Source: Cyathus striatus
Taxonomy: Eukaryota; Basidiomycota; Agaricomycetes; Agaricales; Nidulariaceae
DNA length: 64,000 nucleotides
Direction of reading: 5' to 3'
NCBI GenBank assembly: GCA_025738555.1
Contig: JAOVFP010000002.1
Coordinates: forward strand, 4,960,001 to 5,024,000
Part shown: one piece after another, positions 1-12,447 of the stretch
Numbering within the stretch: position 1 is the stretch's first letter
Layout of the letters: each line of letters begins with the position of its first letter
Translations under genes and position numbers: made by a program
Notes under the pieces: generated by a model
Database searches by the model: none
What the model was told of the DNA's origin: nothing
What the model saw: the letters and a program-made list of their open reading frames with translations, nothing else

Positions 1-410
1 ATCCGATTTCGTCGACACCGCCCGATCGGTGGACGGCTAAGTCTACAAATGATCCTCATCCAATGCATGTCGTAAGTGCTGTCGGTGGCCCATCACCTCC
101 TCGAAAGCGGTCACCACTCCTTGAAGATGCTATAAAGGCAATTATTTTGGAGCCACAACCCTCTGCAGCCGTCCCAATCCGGTCTCCTCATGATCCGCCA
201 GGCAGAGTGTCGCCTACTGATCTCGCCGGACGCACACCTCGTGTGCTTTCATTCTTTTCAAACGGTGAAAGAGATGAAGAGACTCATTTTCGACATAAAG
301 CGCTAGGCAAAATCCCTGAATTTAGCACTTCATCCCCGATAGCCCCTCACAATGATTTTCTAGCGCAGAGTTATAGTCACCCTGGAAAGGGGGTATCGCA
401 AGTTCCATAG
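1..410 (+). CDS. C-terminal fragment of a Ser/Pro-rich protein
   Basis: The reading frame is open from base 3 and ends at a TAG at 408-410, so this is the last exon of a gene entering from the left edge. About 135 residues are visible. They are rich in Ser, Pro and Arg with short basic and acidic patches and no hydrophobic segment, so they look like a disordered tail. The first internal Met (base 63) is not a likely start because the frame continues upstream of it. I do not recognise the family. The missing upstream part would be needed to assign a function. Confidence 0.5.
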   Translation, partial: PISSTPPDRWTAKSTNDPHPMHVVSAVGGPSPPRKRSPLLEDAIKAIILEPQPSAAVPIRSPHDPPGRVSPTDLAGRTPRVLSFFSNGERDEETHFRHKALGKIPEFSTSSPIAPHNDFLAQSYSHPGKGVSQVP

Positions 411-874
411 ACACCTTCAACCCAGAACCTGCCTCAAATTATTGCAATCCACTTAAATAAACGAACGTATAGATATCGCTGTCAAGAACATCATCGTGGA
501 CCTTTTCCTAACGCCTGAACTAAACGCTTGTTGTCTCCTGCAAATGACGGACTCTTCATACATATAATCATTAACGCTTGTAGTCTTATTACATTCCCAG
601 TAAAGCATCGAATTTGATTTGTAAAGTTAATCGTAGCAAATACGTAGTACAGGATTGCAGGGATCCATTAATCAATGCCAGCAGAGATGGATCCCAGTCA
701 CCGAATCAGAATAGAGGAATGTGAGTAGAATGATAGTAACGAAAATGAAACTGAAACAATTGAGAGACGATACGTGATGCACCTGGTGTACGTGTGGCGT
801 AACGTATTAGAATTGTACGTTTCCCTGTAGAAATCTCAGTTTTTGATATTTAACAAGAACCTTGAATAGACGCC
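411..874. other. intergenic, no gene seen
   Basis: About 460 bases between two genes whose 3' ends face each other. All frames are broken by stops, and no repeat or structured element was noticed. It should hold the two 3' untranslated regions. Confidence 0.5.
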
Positions 875-1538
875 TCACAGTACTTCCCCGATAACGTTTC
901 CTACTGGGTTGTACAAACAAACATACAAGGAAGCTTTCCCGAAGGATGCATCAAAGATTCCGTCGCATCGAGAGACGGCACAACCAAGTTGGGTGGTAGA
1001 CTTCCAGACAACTTGCGTGAAATGGGTGTAGGTAGGACTCGCGGGATCGTAACTCGCTGTTGCGATATTTAGAATTGATTGGGCATTTAGGTTCAAAGAT
1101 ATCCAACGCAAGGGATCATTACTCACCTTCGTCCTGTGTAAAGAATTCTACAGCATTGTAGATAGAGAATTTTCCGGTTCCTGCCGCAATATTCTCGCCA
1201 TACATCTGATCACTCAAAACCCCCCCAGTAGGCTTGAATTGACAGTTATCGGCCCATACGCCCGCTTTCTCCGCGAGCTCCGAAGACCATGTCAGAGCGC
1301 TTGCGTTGTGCGCAGCGCGTACGCTGTTATGGGCATTAAGGAATGTGGCAATTTGAAATGGACTCGTTCTCATGTTTGACAAAAACCTCGGGTGTCCAGC
1401 GGCTGGGCGGGGAGCAGCATACACAGAGAAAGAGGTGGAAAAGACGCCAGCAGCAGCCAAAACGGATAAAAGAGTGACGAAGAACATAACGAACGAAATA
1501 GAATGTAAGGAATGTCGGGGGGCGAGCTCAGTTAGCAA
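875..1538 (-). CDS. CAP/PR-1-like secreted protein
   Basis: Two exons read on the minus strand: 1538-1127 and 1056-875. The intron is GT-AG (1126-1057), giving 197 residues if the first Met is used. A second Met at 1487 starts directly at a hydrophobic stretch (MFFVTLLSVLAAAGV) that looks like a signal peptide and is the better start. The mature part has CAP-superfamily signatures: an N-terminal helix LNAHNSVRAAH, the block MYGENIAAGTG, then HFTQVVWKST, a Cys-containing GCAVSRC strand and the closing YVCLYNPVGNVIGE. Fungal CAP proteins are secreted, and several bind sterols or other lipids. The specific ligand cannot be read from the sequence. The splice joins TQDE to ASYDPASPTY, the usual spacing in fungal PR-1 proteins. 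Confidence 0.9.
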
Positions 1539-2122
1539 GCCTCAGAAATTTACAGCAAACGACTCAGACAACGTGTATAGGAAGAGAAGTGAGTTCTGAA
1601 GATTTTCAACAATCCTGATTTGTCGCTATACATAACACATGTGTATGACCATGTGGAAATCAGTGCCTCGGTGCATGCGTAGCCTTGGAGATGAAGCATA
1701 CGCGCGTGGAAAGATCGTAGAGTTGTAAGAGGTCGTAAGCTGTCGTAAGGGGAATCAGGATTCAAGGGATACGAGGGGGTACGCCGATGGTAGAGCCAAT
1801 CGGAAAATTAAATATGCATTACTCGTTACTATGTATTAGTCGTCAGCACAGCGTAAATGTACTTAACACCTTGAATGATTACAACTTGGTCAGTGCAGGA
1901 TGTCTAAAAAGAATAGCTACATCACCCTATCACAGGCATGCCAGCTTTGTAAGGATGAAACCACAAGTACCGCATGTAAAGAGGAATGAAATTGAGAGGA
2001 AATGTATACCAACTATTACCAAGTTATGATCCAACTTGATCACGCGGCCATCGATGCTAACTCACCGGATTTCACATATAAATAACCTCAAGCTGGATAT
2101 TATAGCAAGCATAATTGTCCAA
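1539..2122. other. intergenic, no gene seen
   Basis: About 580 bases between the CAP gene start and the prefoldin gene end. Short ORFs occur on both strands, but none has splice context or a recognisable domain. It should contain the CAP promoter and the prefoldin 3' UTR. Confidence 0.45.
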
Positions 2123-2656
2123 TCAAACAGGGCGAATACTATATTCTCGTTTGAAGGATTCAAGGTCCTGCTCCTTAGCCCTATATTGCTCCGCCAGATT
2201 CATAATGACCTTTCGTATCTATTATAAGATATATGAGCGTGCGGAGAGTAGATAAAAAAAATAATTACATACGCCATCGCGATTCGTCTGTAGGGCTGGA
2301 ACAACATCTTTGACTGTCCGTTCTACCAGAACACCTCCTATGAGTCTGAAGCACTTGCGATCTGGGTCATCCGCCAGAGCTTCATTTAGGGTGGAAAGGA
2401 CGAGCCTAAAAAACAATAGTTTTAAAATAAGACTAATGAGTGTAGCGTAACAGCACACCCATGCTCGTCTGCTTCCTGTTCGAGTTCACCGATTTTTCCA
2501 GCTAAGGCCTGGAGTTCATTTTGCATTCGAACATAATTCTGCTGTATCTCTGGCTAGTATCGTTGAGAAAATGAAGATATAAATAAATCTGAGGCTATTA
2601 CCCTGATCCGAGAGTTGAGCTGCCTTTGCTTTTGCCTTGGAAGAAGTGGACTCCAT
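2123..2656 (-). CDS. PFD2: prefoldin subunit 2
   Basis: Four exons on the minus strand: 2656-2602, 2549-2459, 2405-2273 and 2218-2123, all joined by GT-AG introns of 52-54 nt, encode 124 residues. Prefoldin is the cytosolic hexamer that hands nascent actin and tubulin to the CCT chaperonin; subunit 2 is a beta-type subunit. The protein has the expected coiled coil, hairpin and coiled coil plan: EIQQNYVRMQNELQAL, then LIGGVLVERTVKDVVPAL, the strongly conserved beta hairpin of this subunit, then a C-terminal helix rich in Glu and Lys ending IRPV. Length matches fungal orthologues. It lies head to head with NDUFS8, with 263 bp between the start codons. Confidence 0.95.
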
Positions 2657-2919
2657 TGCGTGCGTGAGCGTTCAGCCCCGCGATGAAATCAAGCGAGAGG
2701 TCAGTGTGACGTTTGGATGTGACGATACTAACAAATATTTATGAGTATTTGAAGGTGAAGGTCGTATTAGATAATCCACAATGTTGTATTTGAGACTTGG
2801 GAGATGTGATTGGCCAGAGTTAGTCACGGTGTGACCCGGGTGGTAGGTGAAGAGTTCCGGCTGGTCAACTTCCACCCATTGCTAATTCGCCGTTGCTGGC
2901 ATCGTTGACGCTGTCCACT

Positions 2920-3928
<1,009 letters not shown>

Positions 3929-4538
3929 TGCTGTGACGGTCTAAATGGAAGCCTGTGGCGCGTCGGACATGTATCAGTACGCACATCCATAGACTGCTTG
4001 AACCATGCTTTAGATTACTGCTATTGCGATTATTTGTTACGGCAAGGCGTGAGCTAGATGTGCAGATGGCATGGCCATGAATGTGTTTGGTTGTATTTTC
4101 TACCAGCATTGATGAAGGTGCCGTGACGTCTTGTTGCTTTCATTCATAGACGAGCGCACACAACGCCTTCTCTGGGAGCTGACCATCCCAATTGTGGTGC
4201 TAGTCAGAAGCTTAAGTGCCCTGGTATCACTGTCTTCTTTCTTTCATCTCGTCGTTACCCTTCCGAGCATCTTAGAAATGGACGATCCGTGTCTTTTCGG
4301 CAACTTGTCACATCTCGGGGACGGCGATTAAGAAGACACAAGATAGCCTGCATTGCGATAATTATGTACAACTTTCTTCGAGGAGTGTGGCACAGGTGGG
4401 AATTATCGAAGTTGTGCGTACGTTTTCCCACCACCAGCGGTGACTGACTGACTCGACAGCTCAAAATAGACTGTTTAAACCTGTGTTCAACCGTGACATG
4501 AAATATTTGCTGGCCATTGAGACCGTATTGGACTGCGG

Positions 4539-4926
4539 TCATAGTCCATCTGCTGCACCGCGGATATCTTCGGTTTTTACCACGTTTTTGGACCGCAGCT
4601 CAACTGCATGCTTGACCTTAGTATTATGTCGTAAGCCGGCGGCGGAAAGTCATCCTAACATCGTTACATTCGGCAAGTCATATCCAGACGTTATCTATCA
4701 TAGATTCTCGCCCGCTCTCCCCAATTTGTATGTGGCTGCCTTTTCTCTGCGGAGAATTATACCTCTGGCAACCTTTACACTTCGCACGTACAGTGTGTCC
4801 GGTGCTTTGGATATCGTCAAAACAAGAAGCTTCCGTTCCGGAATACCCGTATTCATTCTCGTTGAAGCTCCATTCCGCTTTGCCAGATCGTCTATACAGC
4901 CTGCAAGATGGGGAACAGTGCCCCAA
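4539..4926 (-). pseudogene. decayed small zinc-finger-like ORF
   Basis: On the minus strand a segment encodes a CKGCQ motif. In the next frame it continues GIILRREKAATYKLG, and in another frame comes a Trp followed by a Cys and basic residues. Together these resemble the short C-x2-C, Leu/Arg, Tyr, Trp, Cys motif of small proteins common in Agaricomycetes. The parts fall in different frames and are separated by stops, so it looks like a relic. Downstream an open frame VKHAVELRSKNVVKTEDIRG ends at a stop at 4539-4541 and may be its tail. The match is by eye only. Confidence 0.2.
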
Positions 4927-5610
4927 CCACTCCCAGGCCCACTGGAGCTAGAACAGATGATCTACTACTGTCACAAGATTCTAAAATAATCAATTTAGTG
5001 AGGTCGCTTGCGCCGCTTACAGGTTGCTATCAATTTCTCATTCTCGATAAGTAAAGATATATAGGTTGTACGCCATCACACTCCTACACTCGGGGCACCG
5101 TCGATACTGTCATGCAGCACATGCGCAACCAGCGTCGGCATTGCTTTTGTATACATGAAATGGTTAAGAAATGGGTAATCCTCCCACCATATAACTGCGC
5201 TATCCATGCTTCAGGCGTGACATTCACGCTTACCCCTATCTTTCTCATATCACACCCATGCTCAGAATGGGACATTCGCCAGGCCCTTGGCCCTGCTGCG
5301 TCCATGTACAGTATGTATGCCGCAACGAAGCTGTCATTACGCGCCAGCTTCTGGAAGACGCATTTCCTGGCCGCCTTGTGAAAAGGAAACTGCTAATCGT
5401 CGGCCCCCGCCGACCGATCACTTTATATCTCTTTCAAGTCAATGAACTTACGAAACGGGCTGGCTTGGTTGCGATTTGCGCAGACTATCCACATAACAAG
5501 TGTTACACAAATCCAATAGGACACGTAAACATAGCAACTTTTAACTAGTGTTACATATTGTATATTATTGGGTATGTGCTATATATCTCCATCGTACGCC
5601 AATTGAAATA

Positions 5611-6002
5611 TTATGTAGCAATTCGTCGATCGTATGAACGCTTCGGGTTGGTATCCTGGTAATTGTATGCGACGTTTTGTCCATACGATTTTTGGGATCT
5701 GCTAAGCTGCAAGGCGCCTGATAAGGGTCGCGACATTTGTATTAAATACTCGCCAAGATGAAGTAAATCCCGCTTAGTGCGGTTCCTTTCAACATCGCCA
5801 ACTGCGGTGAAAAAGGTTTCAAAAGTTGGTGGCGGACAGTAACATTGGTAATGTCGCGGATTGCTTTCTCTATAGAGTACTTGTTCCTTAAAACAGATAT
5901 GCCCTTGGGTTTGTGACAAATGTATATGATAGTTCCATCCGAGTTATTACTTCTCTCAAAGACATCTTTCATTGGAACACAATAGTGGAAAAATGTTGCC
6001 AA
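5611..6002 (-). other. overlapping unassigned minus-strand ORFs
   Basis: Two overlapping minus-strand frames (about 100 and 86 codons) with somewhat protein-like composition but no recognisable domain and no clear start, promoter or complete splice pattern. They could be the 3' end of a decayed gene or chance ORFs. Confidence 0.15.
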
Positions 6003-6371
6003 CTTCCGTTCCTGTACTATGGATGGACTTCAATAGAACGATTACATGCAAAGAACTCAGCGCTCTGAGGCATTTACGGGGATTCTGCCTTCCCACTTCG
6101 GAAGGAGAGAGGTAGACTTATTGGTCTGCGCAAGGTCAGCAGACCCGACGGATTGCGATAAATAGGTCATGAGCACATCTATTTGTAACGTTCGCTATTC
6201 CCGTGGCCTTTTAGTACAAAGAACCGAAAAGTAATGTTTTATCAACAGACAACAGTTAAACAACACATATCGCAGATTGGGCATATAAATATATCATGAA
6301 AAGAAGCACAGTGCCAAACCCCGAGATAGTGCTCGGAAGGGAGATTGTCACAACTTGTTATCTAAATGGAC

Positions 6372-8024
6372 TTACGACGGTCCCATCCGGCTATCTTCGT
6401 GATTATCACTGCTCCGACGAGGATGCTCACGATGATAGCGTTTCGAGCTCCTATCGTCTGCCAGCCTGCCACTAGAATAGTGACCACCTCCCGGAGGACC
6501 CTCACCTACGTCATTTTCACTGTCAACATCCATGTCGTTCCGGTTCCTCTTCCTGGAACCCATAGAAGGATGACTGTGTTCCGGCAGTGGATAATTGCCA
6601 CCGCCGCCACTACCGCCCCGATCGCGAGATTGAGATCTACCGTCTTCATGGACAAAGTCAATGTCTTCATTTGGCTGATTGACCGGTCGGAGTCTGTAAG
6701 ATGATCTTGTACGGTCTTGCTCATAAAACTGGGTACGCGAATCTGGTCGAGAAGAACCGTCGGCTGAGACTGAGCCTGGCGAACCAGAGCGAGAGAGGAG
6801 CGGATAGTTGCTAGGTGCTGATGTCTCCTGGTAATATGACTGGTCATCGCGAATGCGAGAAGTCATGCGTTGATCATGATAGTCAGCCCTATCCACAGGC
6901 TGCCGCGATCGATGGACAACGTGAGGAGAGTGCATATGAGGTGAAGTCATTTCCCTGCTGCCGCGACCCAGGTCCCGACTCCGTTCGGTTTCTCTGTCGC
7001 GCTCCCAATCACGGTCTCTCTCCCTATCCAGGTCACGATTACGTTCATCGTCCAGGTTGATATACGTTCCTGGTCCAATTCGCTGGTGGTTATGAATACG
7101 ACTAGATGATCGGCTGTCTGAGGAGTGCATTCCAGGCGACATATGTACCAAGGAAGAATCAGCGTGCCCGTGATGGTGAGGATCACTGCGAGACCCGCCG
7201 TAATCATAAAGTTCATGGCGCCTTGGGCGCTCTCTCTCGGACAAAGGTGGGCTATGCATAACATGTTGAACAGGTGGAAGTGCTTCGGAATATGGCCCGC
7301 CCGCATACGGTTGCGGAGGACCCTGGTAAGAACGCGAACGCGAGGAAGAGTGCGACTTGGTGCGCTCGTGACGCTCTTGCCTATCATGTGAAGAACTCGA
7401 ATGGGAAGGTGGTGGCGGATGATGCATTGGCGGACTAGTATGGGATAGGGAATGTGAATGACTTCGACCAGGCTCATATTGCGATTGAGGGGGTGCTTGA
7501 TGTATCGGTGGAAGATGACGTATGTTTTCGTGTACGCCCGAAGTGCGCCTTGGGGAATGAGCAGCAGAAATTTGAGGACCTGAGGAACTCATAGGGTGGT
7601 CAAGGACAGGAACAGGGCGTCCGTCTGGGCCAGGAGCAACACGAGGATTTCCGTGGTTGCGGATGTAGTCTACCAACGCAGGGTCGGGTTCCATAGATGA
7701 TGTATTGTCGTGGACATCGCGAGATTGCTGTATTGGCGGAAGGGAACGGGGCGGGGGTTGAGGGCCCTGAGAAGGAGGTAGGCCTTGAACTGGCGGGAGT
7801 GGATTGCGATCACGTATTTCAGGGGAAGGGGGAACGGCGGAAAGTCGTTCGTATAAGATACTGGTGACGCGAGGTTAAGATATTGTGGAAATAGAAAGTT
7901 GGCCGAACTTACGCTCGTTCGAGCTTCATCCTTTGGATGCTTCGCTTCGCTTGAAGCACTTTGAAGTAGAGCTTGTCATTGTCCTAGAGGAAGTACGTGT
8001 CAGAGAGGAGAGAGAGAGAAAGAT

Positions 8025-8061
<37 letters not shown>

Positions 8062-8281
8062 TAAAATAGAAAAATAGAAAGTTTGAACATACAGCCTCAA
8101 TTTCCTTGACCTTTCGCTTGAGGTCCTTGTATTTGGCGTGGTATTTTACATCCTCGGCGCCGGCAGCGAGGCCGACAGGAGGAGGATAAGGCTTTTGTTT
8201 CTGTTTAGAGGAGGCAAAGGAGGAGTGGTGGGAAGGGTGGGCGGATGGGTGGGAGGGACCAGGGGAAGGATGGCGGGACAT
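6372..8281 (-). CDS. INO80 complex subunit F domain-containing protein
   Basis: Three exons on the minus strand, 8281-8093, 7983-7913 and 7860-6372, encode 582 residues. Residues about 47-92 (HAKYKDLKRKVKEIEADNDK to LERAILYERL) form a basic coiled coil that resembles the INO80F/TFPT domain, which tethers subunits of the INO80 chromatin remodeller. The rest is low-complexity: Pro, Ser and His rich, then an Arg-Asp/Arg-Glu alternating block around residue 300, and a tail with a basic-acidic stretch. Two introns interrupt the coiled coil, and the first contains a GA microsatellite. The stop TAA lies inside the string GTAAGT, a perfect splice donor, so a further 3' exon cannot be excluded. It is divergent from NDUFA13. 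The domain was identified by eye. Confidence 0.65.
8001..8060. repeat. (GA)n microsatellite in an intron
   Basis: A purine-only GA/AG dinucleotide tract, uninterrupted from about 8029 to 8059 and imperfect upstream of that. It lies within the first intron of the INO80F-domain gene. On the coding strand it reads as a CT tract next to the branch-point region, so its length could affect splicing. Confidence 0.9.
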
Positions 8282-8925
8282 GATGGTTTGGGAGAAAGAA
8301 GGCCAGCTGGCAAATCAAGTTGGCAAATCGGGTGTGCGCCTGTGTTGCATTATTTCTGGCGTTGAGTTCATTCTTCCAAGCCCTGTCCAACTTCCAAACA
8401 TGTCAAATAAAGGCGCTTATTACTCTTCTGCCTCTCCGCCCTCTGCTCACCACCACGCTGGATAGTAGCTATTCAATCCCATCCAACATCCTCTCTTGAA
8501 CATCTCCTGCAGACAACTTGTCATCCTTACCCCCGTATGTGGGCCCACCGTACTACCACCACCCAGACATGTCACCCTGCGCTGTTAGTTTATTTTTACC
8601 ACTTTACTGCGATATATTACACGCTGTATGCAACATCGAATATAAAATATTTCAGACATATGACTGCGAACAATACAGCAGAGGCAGAGCTTATCTGCAT
8701 ACCTACGATGCTTCCTCTTGCCACTGCACACACTTAGCATTATGATCTCGATCCACCTGGCACATCACCGTCAGTGTCACACCCCGTCACATCCATCTCT
8801 GCCACGTGACTGTCCTTCGCTTTCCGTCTCACTTGAGCCCTCTCTCTGACACTCAACGTCGTTTCTTCGTTACACCTCATTCATCCATTCCACGCTCTCT
8901 TCCTACAATTGAGGGCTAATACACA
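8282..8925. other. divergent intergenic region
   Basis: About 640 bases between the INO80F-domain gene and NDUFA13, which are transcribed away from each other. No gene was seen. The right half is CT-rich, as expected of a basidiomycete promoter and 5' UTR, and contains the non-coding part of NDUFA13 exon 1. Confidence 0.5.
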
Positions 8926-9779
8926 AGTATGCACCCTCTTCTACCCTTCCACATGTGACACTGACGCCCTATTCTAGTGTCTGCGCCACAGTATAGACAG
9001 TATGCACTGGGTCTTTCGAGCCAGCATCCAGTCCTCTGACACAGCTCAACAGAGACTTGCCTCCTCCGGGGGGATTTGAGGCAGTCAAGTACAAACGGAA
9101 CCTCCCTCTTCGCGGCCCAGGCTCCTATGCCATCCTCGGCGGCGTGACGGCGATATGTGCTTATGGCTTCTATCGGGTTGGTCAGGGTTCTTTAGAAAAG
9201 AGGTGCGTATCCGCCTATTACCACCGTTCTGGTGCTCTATTTTGGGGGTCAGCTGGACGAGGAACGTGTCAGCGGCTTGGTCCCGCCCAACGTTAAACGT
9301 GGCCTGTCAGGATCCGGCCGCATGGTCTCATTGGCTTATCTGTGTATCACTTGGGTGGGGGACCGCCGGTCCGCTCTGAAATTGGAACACGGTTACTGAT
9401 TTGGGCTTATGAATTCGTGTCTCATTCTCGCTTTTCCACAGGGAGCTACAGCGGGAGAAAGTGTGGTCGCGGATACATCTCGTGCCCCTGCTCATGGCCG
9501 AGAGTGATCGCGACGTGTATCGCCGTCAGCAGGCCTCACTTGCGAGGGAGAAGGCGGTGATGAAGGATGTGCCGGGGTGGGAGGTGTGTTTTCTCTGTTT
9601 ATTTTGGATAGTGTTACGGTCACTCAAGGAGTGCATTGATTTTGTTGATTGCGATCCGTCCCGGTGTTCTACCTCCACATTCTGTTGGCGCGCTGGAAAT
9701 TCTGTGTTGACGGGATCAGGCTGGCAAGAGTGTGTACAACAACCCCAGATACAGCCAGCCGGATACGTATCTCCTATGA
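8926..9779 (+). CDS. NDUFA13: NADH:ubiquinone oxidoreductase subunit NDUFA13 (GRIM-19 family)
   Basis: Five coding exons: 8926 (one base), 8978-8999, 9053-9202, 9442-9583 and 9720-9779 encode 124 residues. The start codon is split: the A is the last base before a GT donor (8927) and TG begins the next exon. This gives MSAPQYRQDLPPPGGFEAV, the family N-terminus; the unspliced reading hits a stop at once. A single transmembrane segment follows (residues about 32-50, ILGGVTAICAYGFYRVG), then a charged intermembrane-space helix REKVWSRIHLVPLLMAESDR. The protein is an accessory subunit of complex I in the inner mitochondrial membrane. The C-terminus SVYNNPRYSQPDTYLL comes from the last exon. Confidence 0.93.
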
Positions 9780-10620
9780 TGGTAGCCTGTTCCCGAGTAC
9801 ATAGGGCAATGGATGTAAACTTTGGTCGGGCGAGCTAATCACACGGAAGTAGAGATGGGCTAAGAATAAGCTGGATTGAATATAGACCAAGTGCAGCCAA
9901 GCAGCAGCAGACTGAATCTTGACCTGATTGTGCTGGCCTGACTGGCTCTGACTGCGCTTCGCGGGGTTCGGCAGAAGGCCCCCGCCGCATTATCTTGATT
10001 CGGGGGGCGGAGTCTGAAACGCAACAATGGAACCAACGCCGTGGGCTGCTCCTGCCTGTTGGGGGCGGATGAGTTAGGGCAGGTGCAATCGCAACAGTTG
10101 TCACAAGTTTTGCAACCAAACTTTTCATGAGTCGAGTTGCTGTTAACTTGAAAGCACCGCGCACACTTCCCAGCTGCCAGCAACCCTACGCACAGACCAG
10201 AGCCCAGAGACGACAGCTACAGCTGTACACCAATCTGGACACGAATTCCCAGGCCGACTGATTGTGACGCGTTAGACCGCCCGACACATGCAGTGGACAG
10301 CCCAGTTCGAGCCGGGAGTCGAGTTTGAAACCAGTGCGGATACTATTTGAGGAATTTGCGAAGAATTGTGGCCGATTTTGGGAGGATTTGACGGGACCCC
10401 TTTCTGGGAGAGATTCAATTCGAGTCAGGAAATGGAAATCCTTCGACATCCGCTTCTTGCAAGCCGAATCCGAATCCCTCATAAAGTGCATCTCCGGCGC
10501 CTTGCTCGCTCGTCTCCCGCTCCCCACTTTCGTTTCTCTGTTTCATACAGCCCTCTTTCTGCGCCCGCTTTTATACGGCGCATTTCTCTCCCTCCTTTCT
10601 CCCTTCCCCCCTCTTCCCCA
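9780..10620. other. intergenic region with CT-rich leader
   Basis: About 840 bases before the HMG-box gene. Only shadow ORFs were found. The last 100 bases before the ATG are strongly pyrimidine rich, typical of a basidiomycete 5' UTR. The HMG-box reading frame stays open upstream to 10366 but without a persuasive start, so I treat this part as leader. Confidence 0.5.
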
Positions 10621-12447
10621 ATGATCTTCCCCCACACCCAGCATACCATGGCCCCTCCCTATCCCACAGACATCCCCATGATCGACGACCCCCTCCACTT
10701 CCCTGCCCCAGACTCTGACCAGATGATCTTTGGCCCCATCGACCTCGAGGATGCCCCTCCCATCCACACCTCTTCCACCCCCTACCACTGGGATCCCTAT
10801 CTCGACATCGACGCTGACATGAAGCCTGCCTACAACTTCTCCTCCTTATCAGCAGTATCTCAGTCCCACTATGATCTCCAGACTTCCCCCGCCAGCAGCT
10901 ATTATGACTCTGGAGATTTGTACAGCCCTATCGTCCAGGGCTCCCCCACCCTCGAAGACAACTTGTACCTTGCAGACTGGATTAACGATCCAGCCTTGGC
11001 CGCCATGTCGTCCCCCTCGTCCCCCATATCTATCCCATCTCCAATCGATACCCAGTCCCCGACAAGCTTTGTCCCCTACAATGACCAATCTCATTTCCCC
11101 TCTGATGGAGCCTTCTCCCCTACCTCTTTTGCTGCCCTTCATCCTCTTCCACGCTCCATCTCCCCGCCCTCGTCGTTTGACGAGGTTAGACCCGTTCGAC
11201 AACGGGTCAGCTCCATCACGCCCGGAGACACTTCCATACATACCCCGTCTTGGGCTTCGCAGCTTTGGGATACCCCGAGCTCCTTGCGCACATCGTCCAC
11301 CGCCCGACCGTCTGTGCGCCACTCTCCCCTCTCATCGGACACGCTTCGTCAGCGTATCCCTATTCGCCGGGCATCGTTATCATCTGGGAATCTATTCCAG
11401 TCCTCGAGCGCCCCCTCTACGTCCGAGCAACCGTGGACTCCGAACATGATGCGGTCCTATAGTCGCCGGGCAGAGTCAGTAAGCGTCAGCGATGATCGTG
11501 ATGCTACTGTCAGGCGGAAGAAACGGCTTCCGAGTGTTGAAGATACCCCAAGTCCCGATAAGGCTAATGAATCTCGTGAGTGTTCCACCTGCCGATCTCC
11601 TGATTTCGGATCTAATGTGCTTGCTTTTCAGAATTGAAATCCGTTTTGCGCCCTCCCAAGCTTGCCCCATCGGCCTGGCAGCTCTACTTTACGGACTGGA
11701 TTCAGCGACAACAGGCTTCTGGGAACAGGAAGCTAAATGTTGCACAGGCTGCGAAAGAGGCTGGTCAAGAATATGCTTCCCTGACCGCAGCAGAGAAAGA
11801 GGTAAGTGTGACAATCCGATATGACGTCACTTTCTATGTCATCTAATCTATCTTCTTGCAGCCCTTCAAGCGTCAGTCCCAGGCAATGAAGGAGACCAGA
11901 GAGCGAGAGCTCGAAGCATACATGCGATCGCTGACTCCTGACGACATCAAGCGTGAGAATGCCTACCGTACTGCACAACGCAAAGCTGGCAAGTCTCGCA
12001 AGAGCAACATCAAGGATCCAAATGCTCCAAAGAAACCCCTCAGTGCATACTTTATGTTCTTGCAGCAAATCCGTGCCAATTCCCAGTTGGTCAAGGAAAT
12101 CTTCGGAGACGAAACTGAGACTACCAAACAGAGCGTCCTTGCTGCTGCCAAATGGCGCTCCATGACGGATGCAGAACGTCAGGTACTTACGTCCGTTGTC
12201 CGTGGCGTTCTTTCATATAGCTCATGATTTGCTTCCGCAGCCGTTTTTAGCCCAGGCCGAGCAGGAGAAGATGGAGTACGAGGCGGCAAGGAGGCTTTAC
12301 GAGGAGGGAACAACTGGTTATGGCACAAGTATAAACTTCAGCATCCTACCGCGAAGCCCAGGGTTCCCGTCCGTGAAACTGGAGTCTGAAAGTGAGAGCG
12401 AAGGTTTTACCACCGACGACGGTGCTGAACGGCTCATCCGTTCATAA
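10621..12447 (+). CDS. tandem HMG-box transcription factor
   Basis: Four exons, 10621-11575, 11632-11801, 11862-12182 and 12241-12447, encode 550 residues. A Ser/Pro/Asp-rich N-terminal region of about 315 residues is followed by a basic patch and two consecutive HMG boxes. Box 1 runs from PPKLAPSAWQLYFTDWI to about residue 400. Box 2 starts DPNAPKKPLSAYFMFLQQIR and ends near LYEEG. The tail is acidic. HMG boxes bend DNA in the minor groove; two non-identical boxes with a long acidic/Ser-rich arm fit a fungal transcriptional regulator. Introns cut both boxes at the same place (AEKE/PF and AERQ/PF). An alternative start ATG at 10648 has a better context. The biological target cannot be inferred. 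Confidence 0.88.

Larger units (their letters stand above)
3929..6371. other. gene-poor stretch with ORF remnants
   Basis: About 2.4 kb between NDUFS8 and the 3' end of the INO80F-domain gene. It holds many short ORFs on both strands, none forming a convincing intact gene. Two segments with faint coding character (4539-4926 and 5611-6002, minus strand) are listed separately. The rest shows no recognised domain, RNA gene or repeat. Confidence 0.4.

Noticed and set aside
4483..4989. 168-codon plus-strand ORF
   Set aside because: Composition is mixed, without domain or splice context. The opposite strand carries the more protein-like signal in this interval, so this is probably its shadow.
6947..7477. 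Overlapping minus-strand ORF within the INO80F-domain gene
   Set aside because: Alternative frame of a low-complexity coding exon; no independent start or introns.
10366..10620. Upstream in-frame extension of the HMG-box protein
   Set aside because: Open by chance through a CT-rich leader; no good start context and no conserved sequence.
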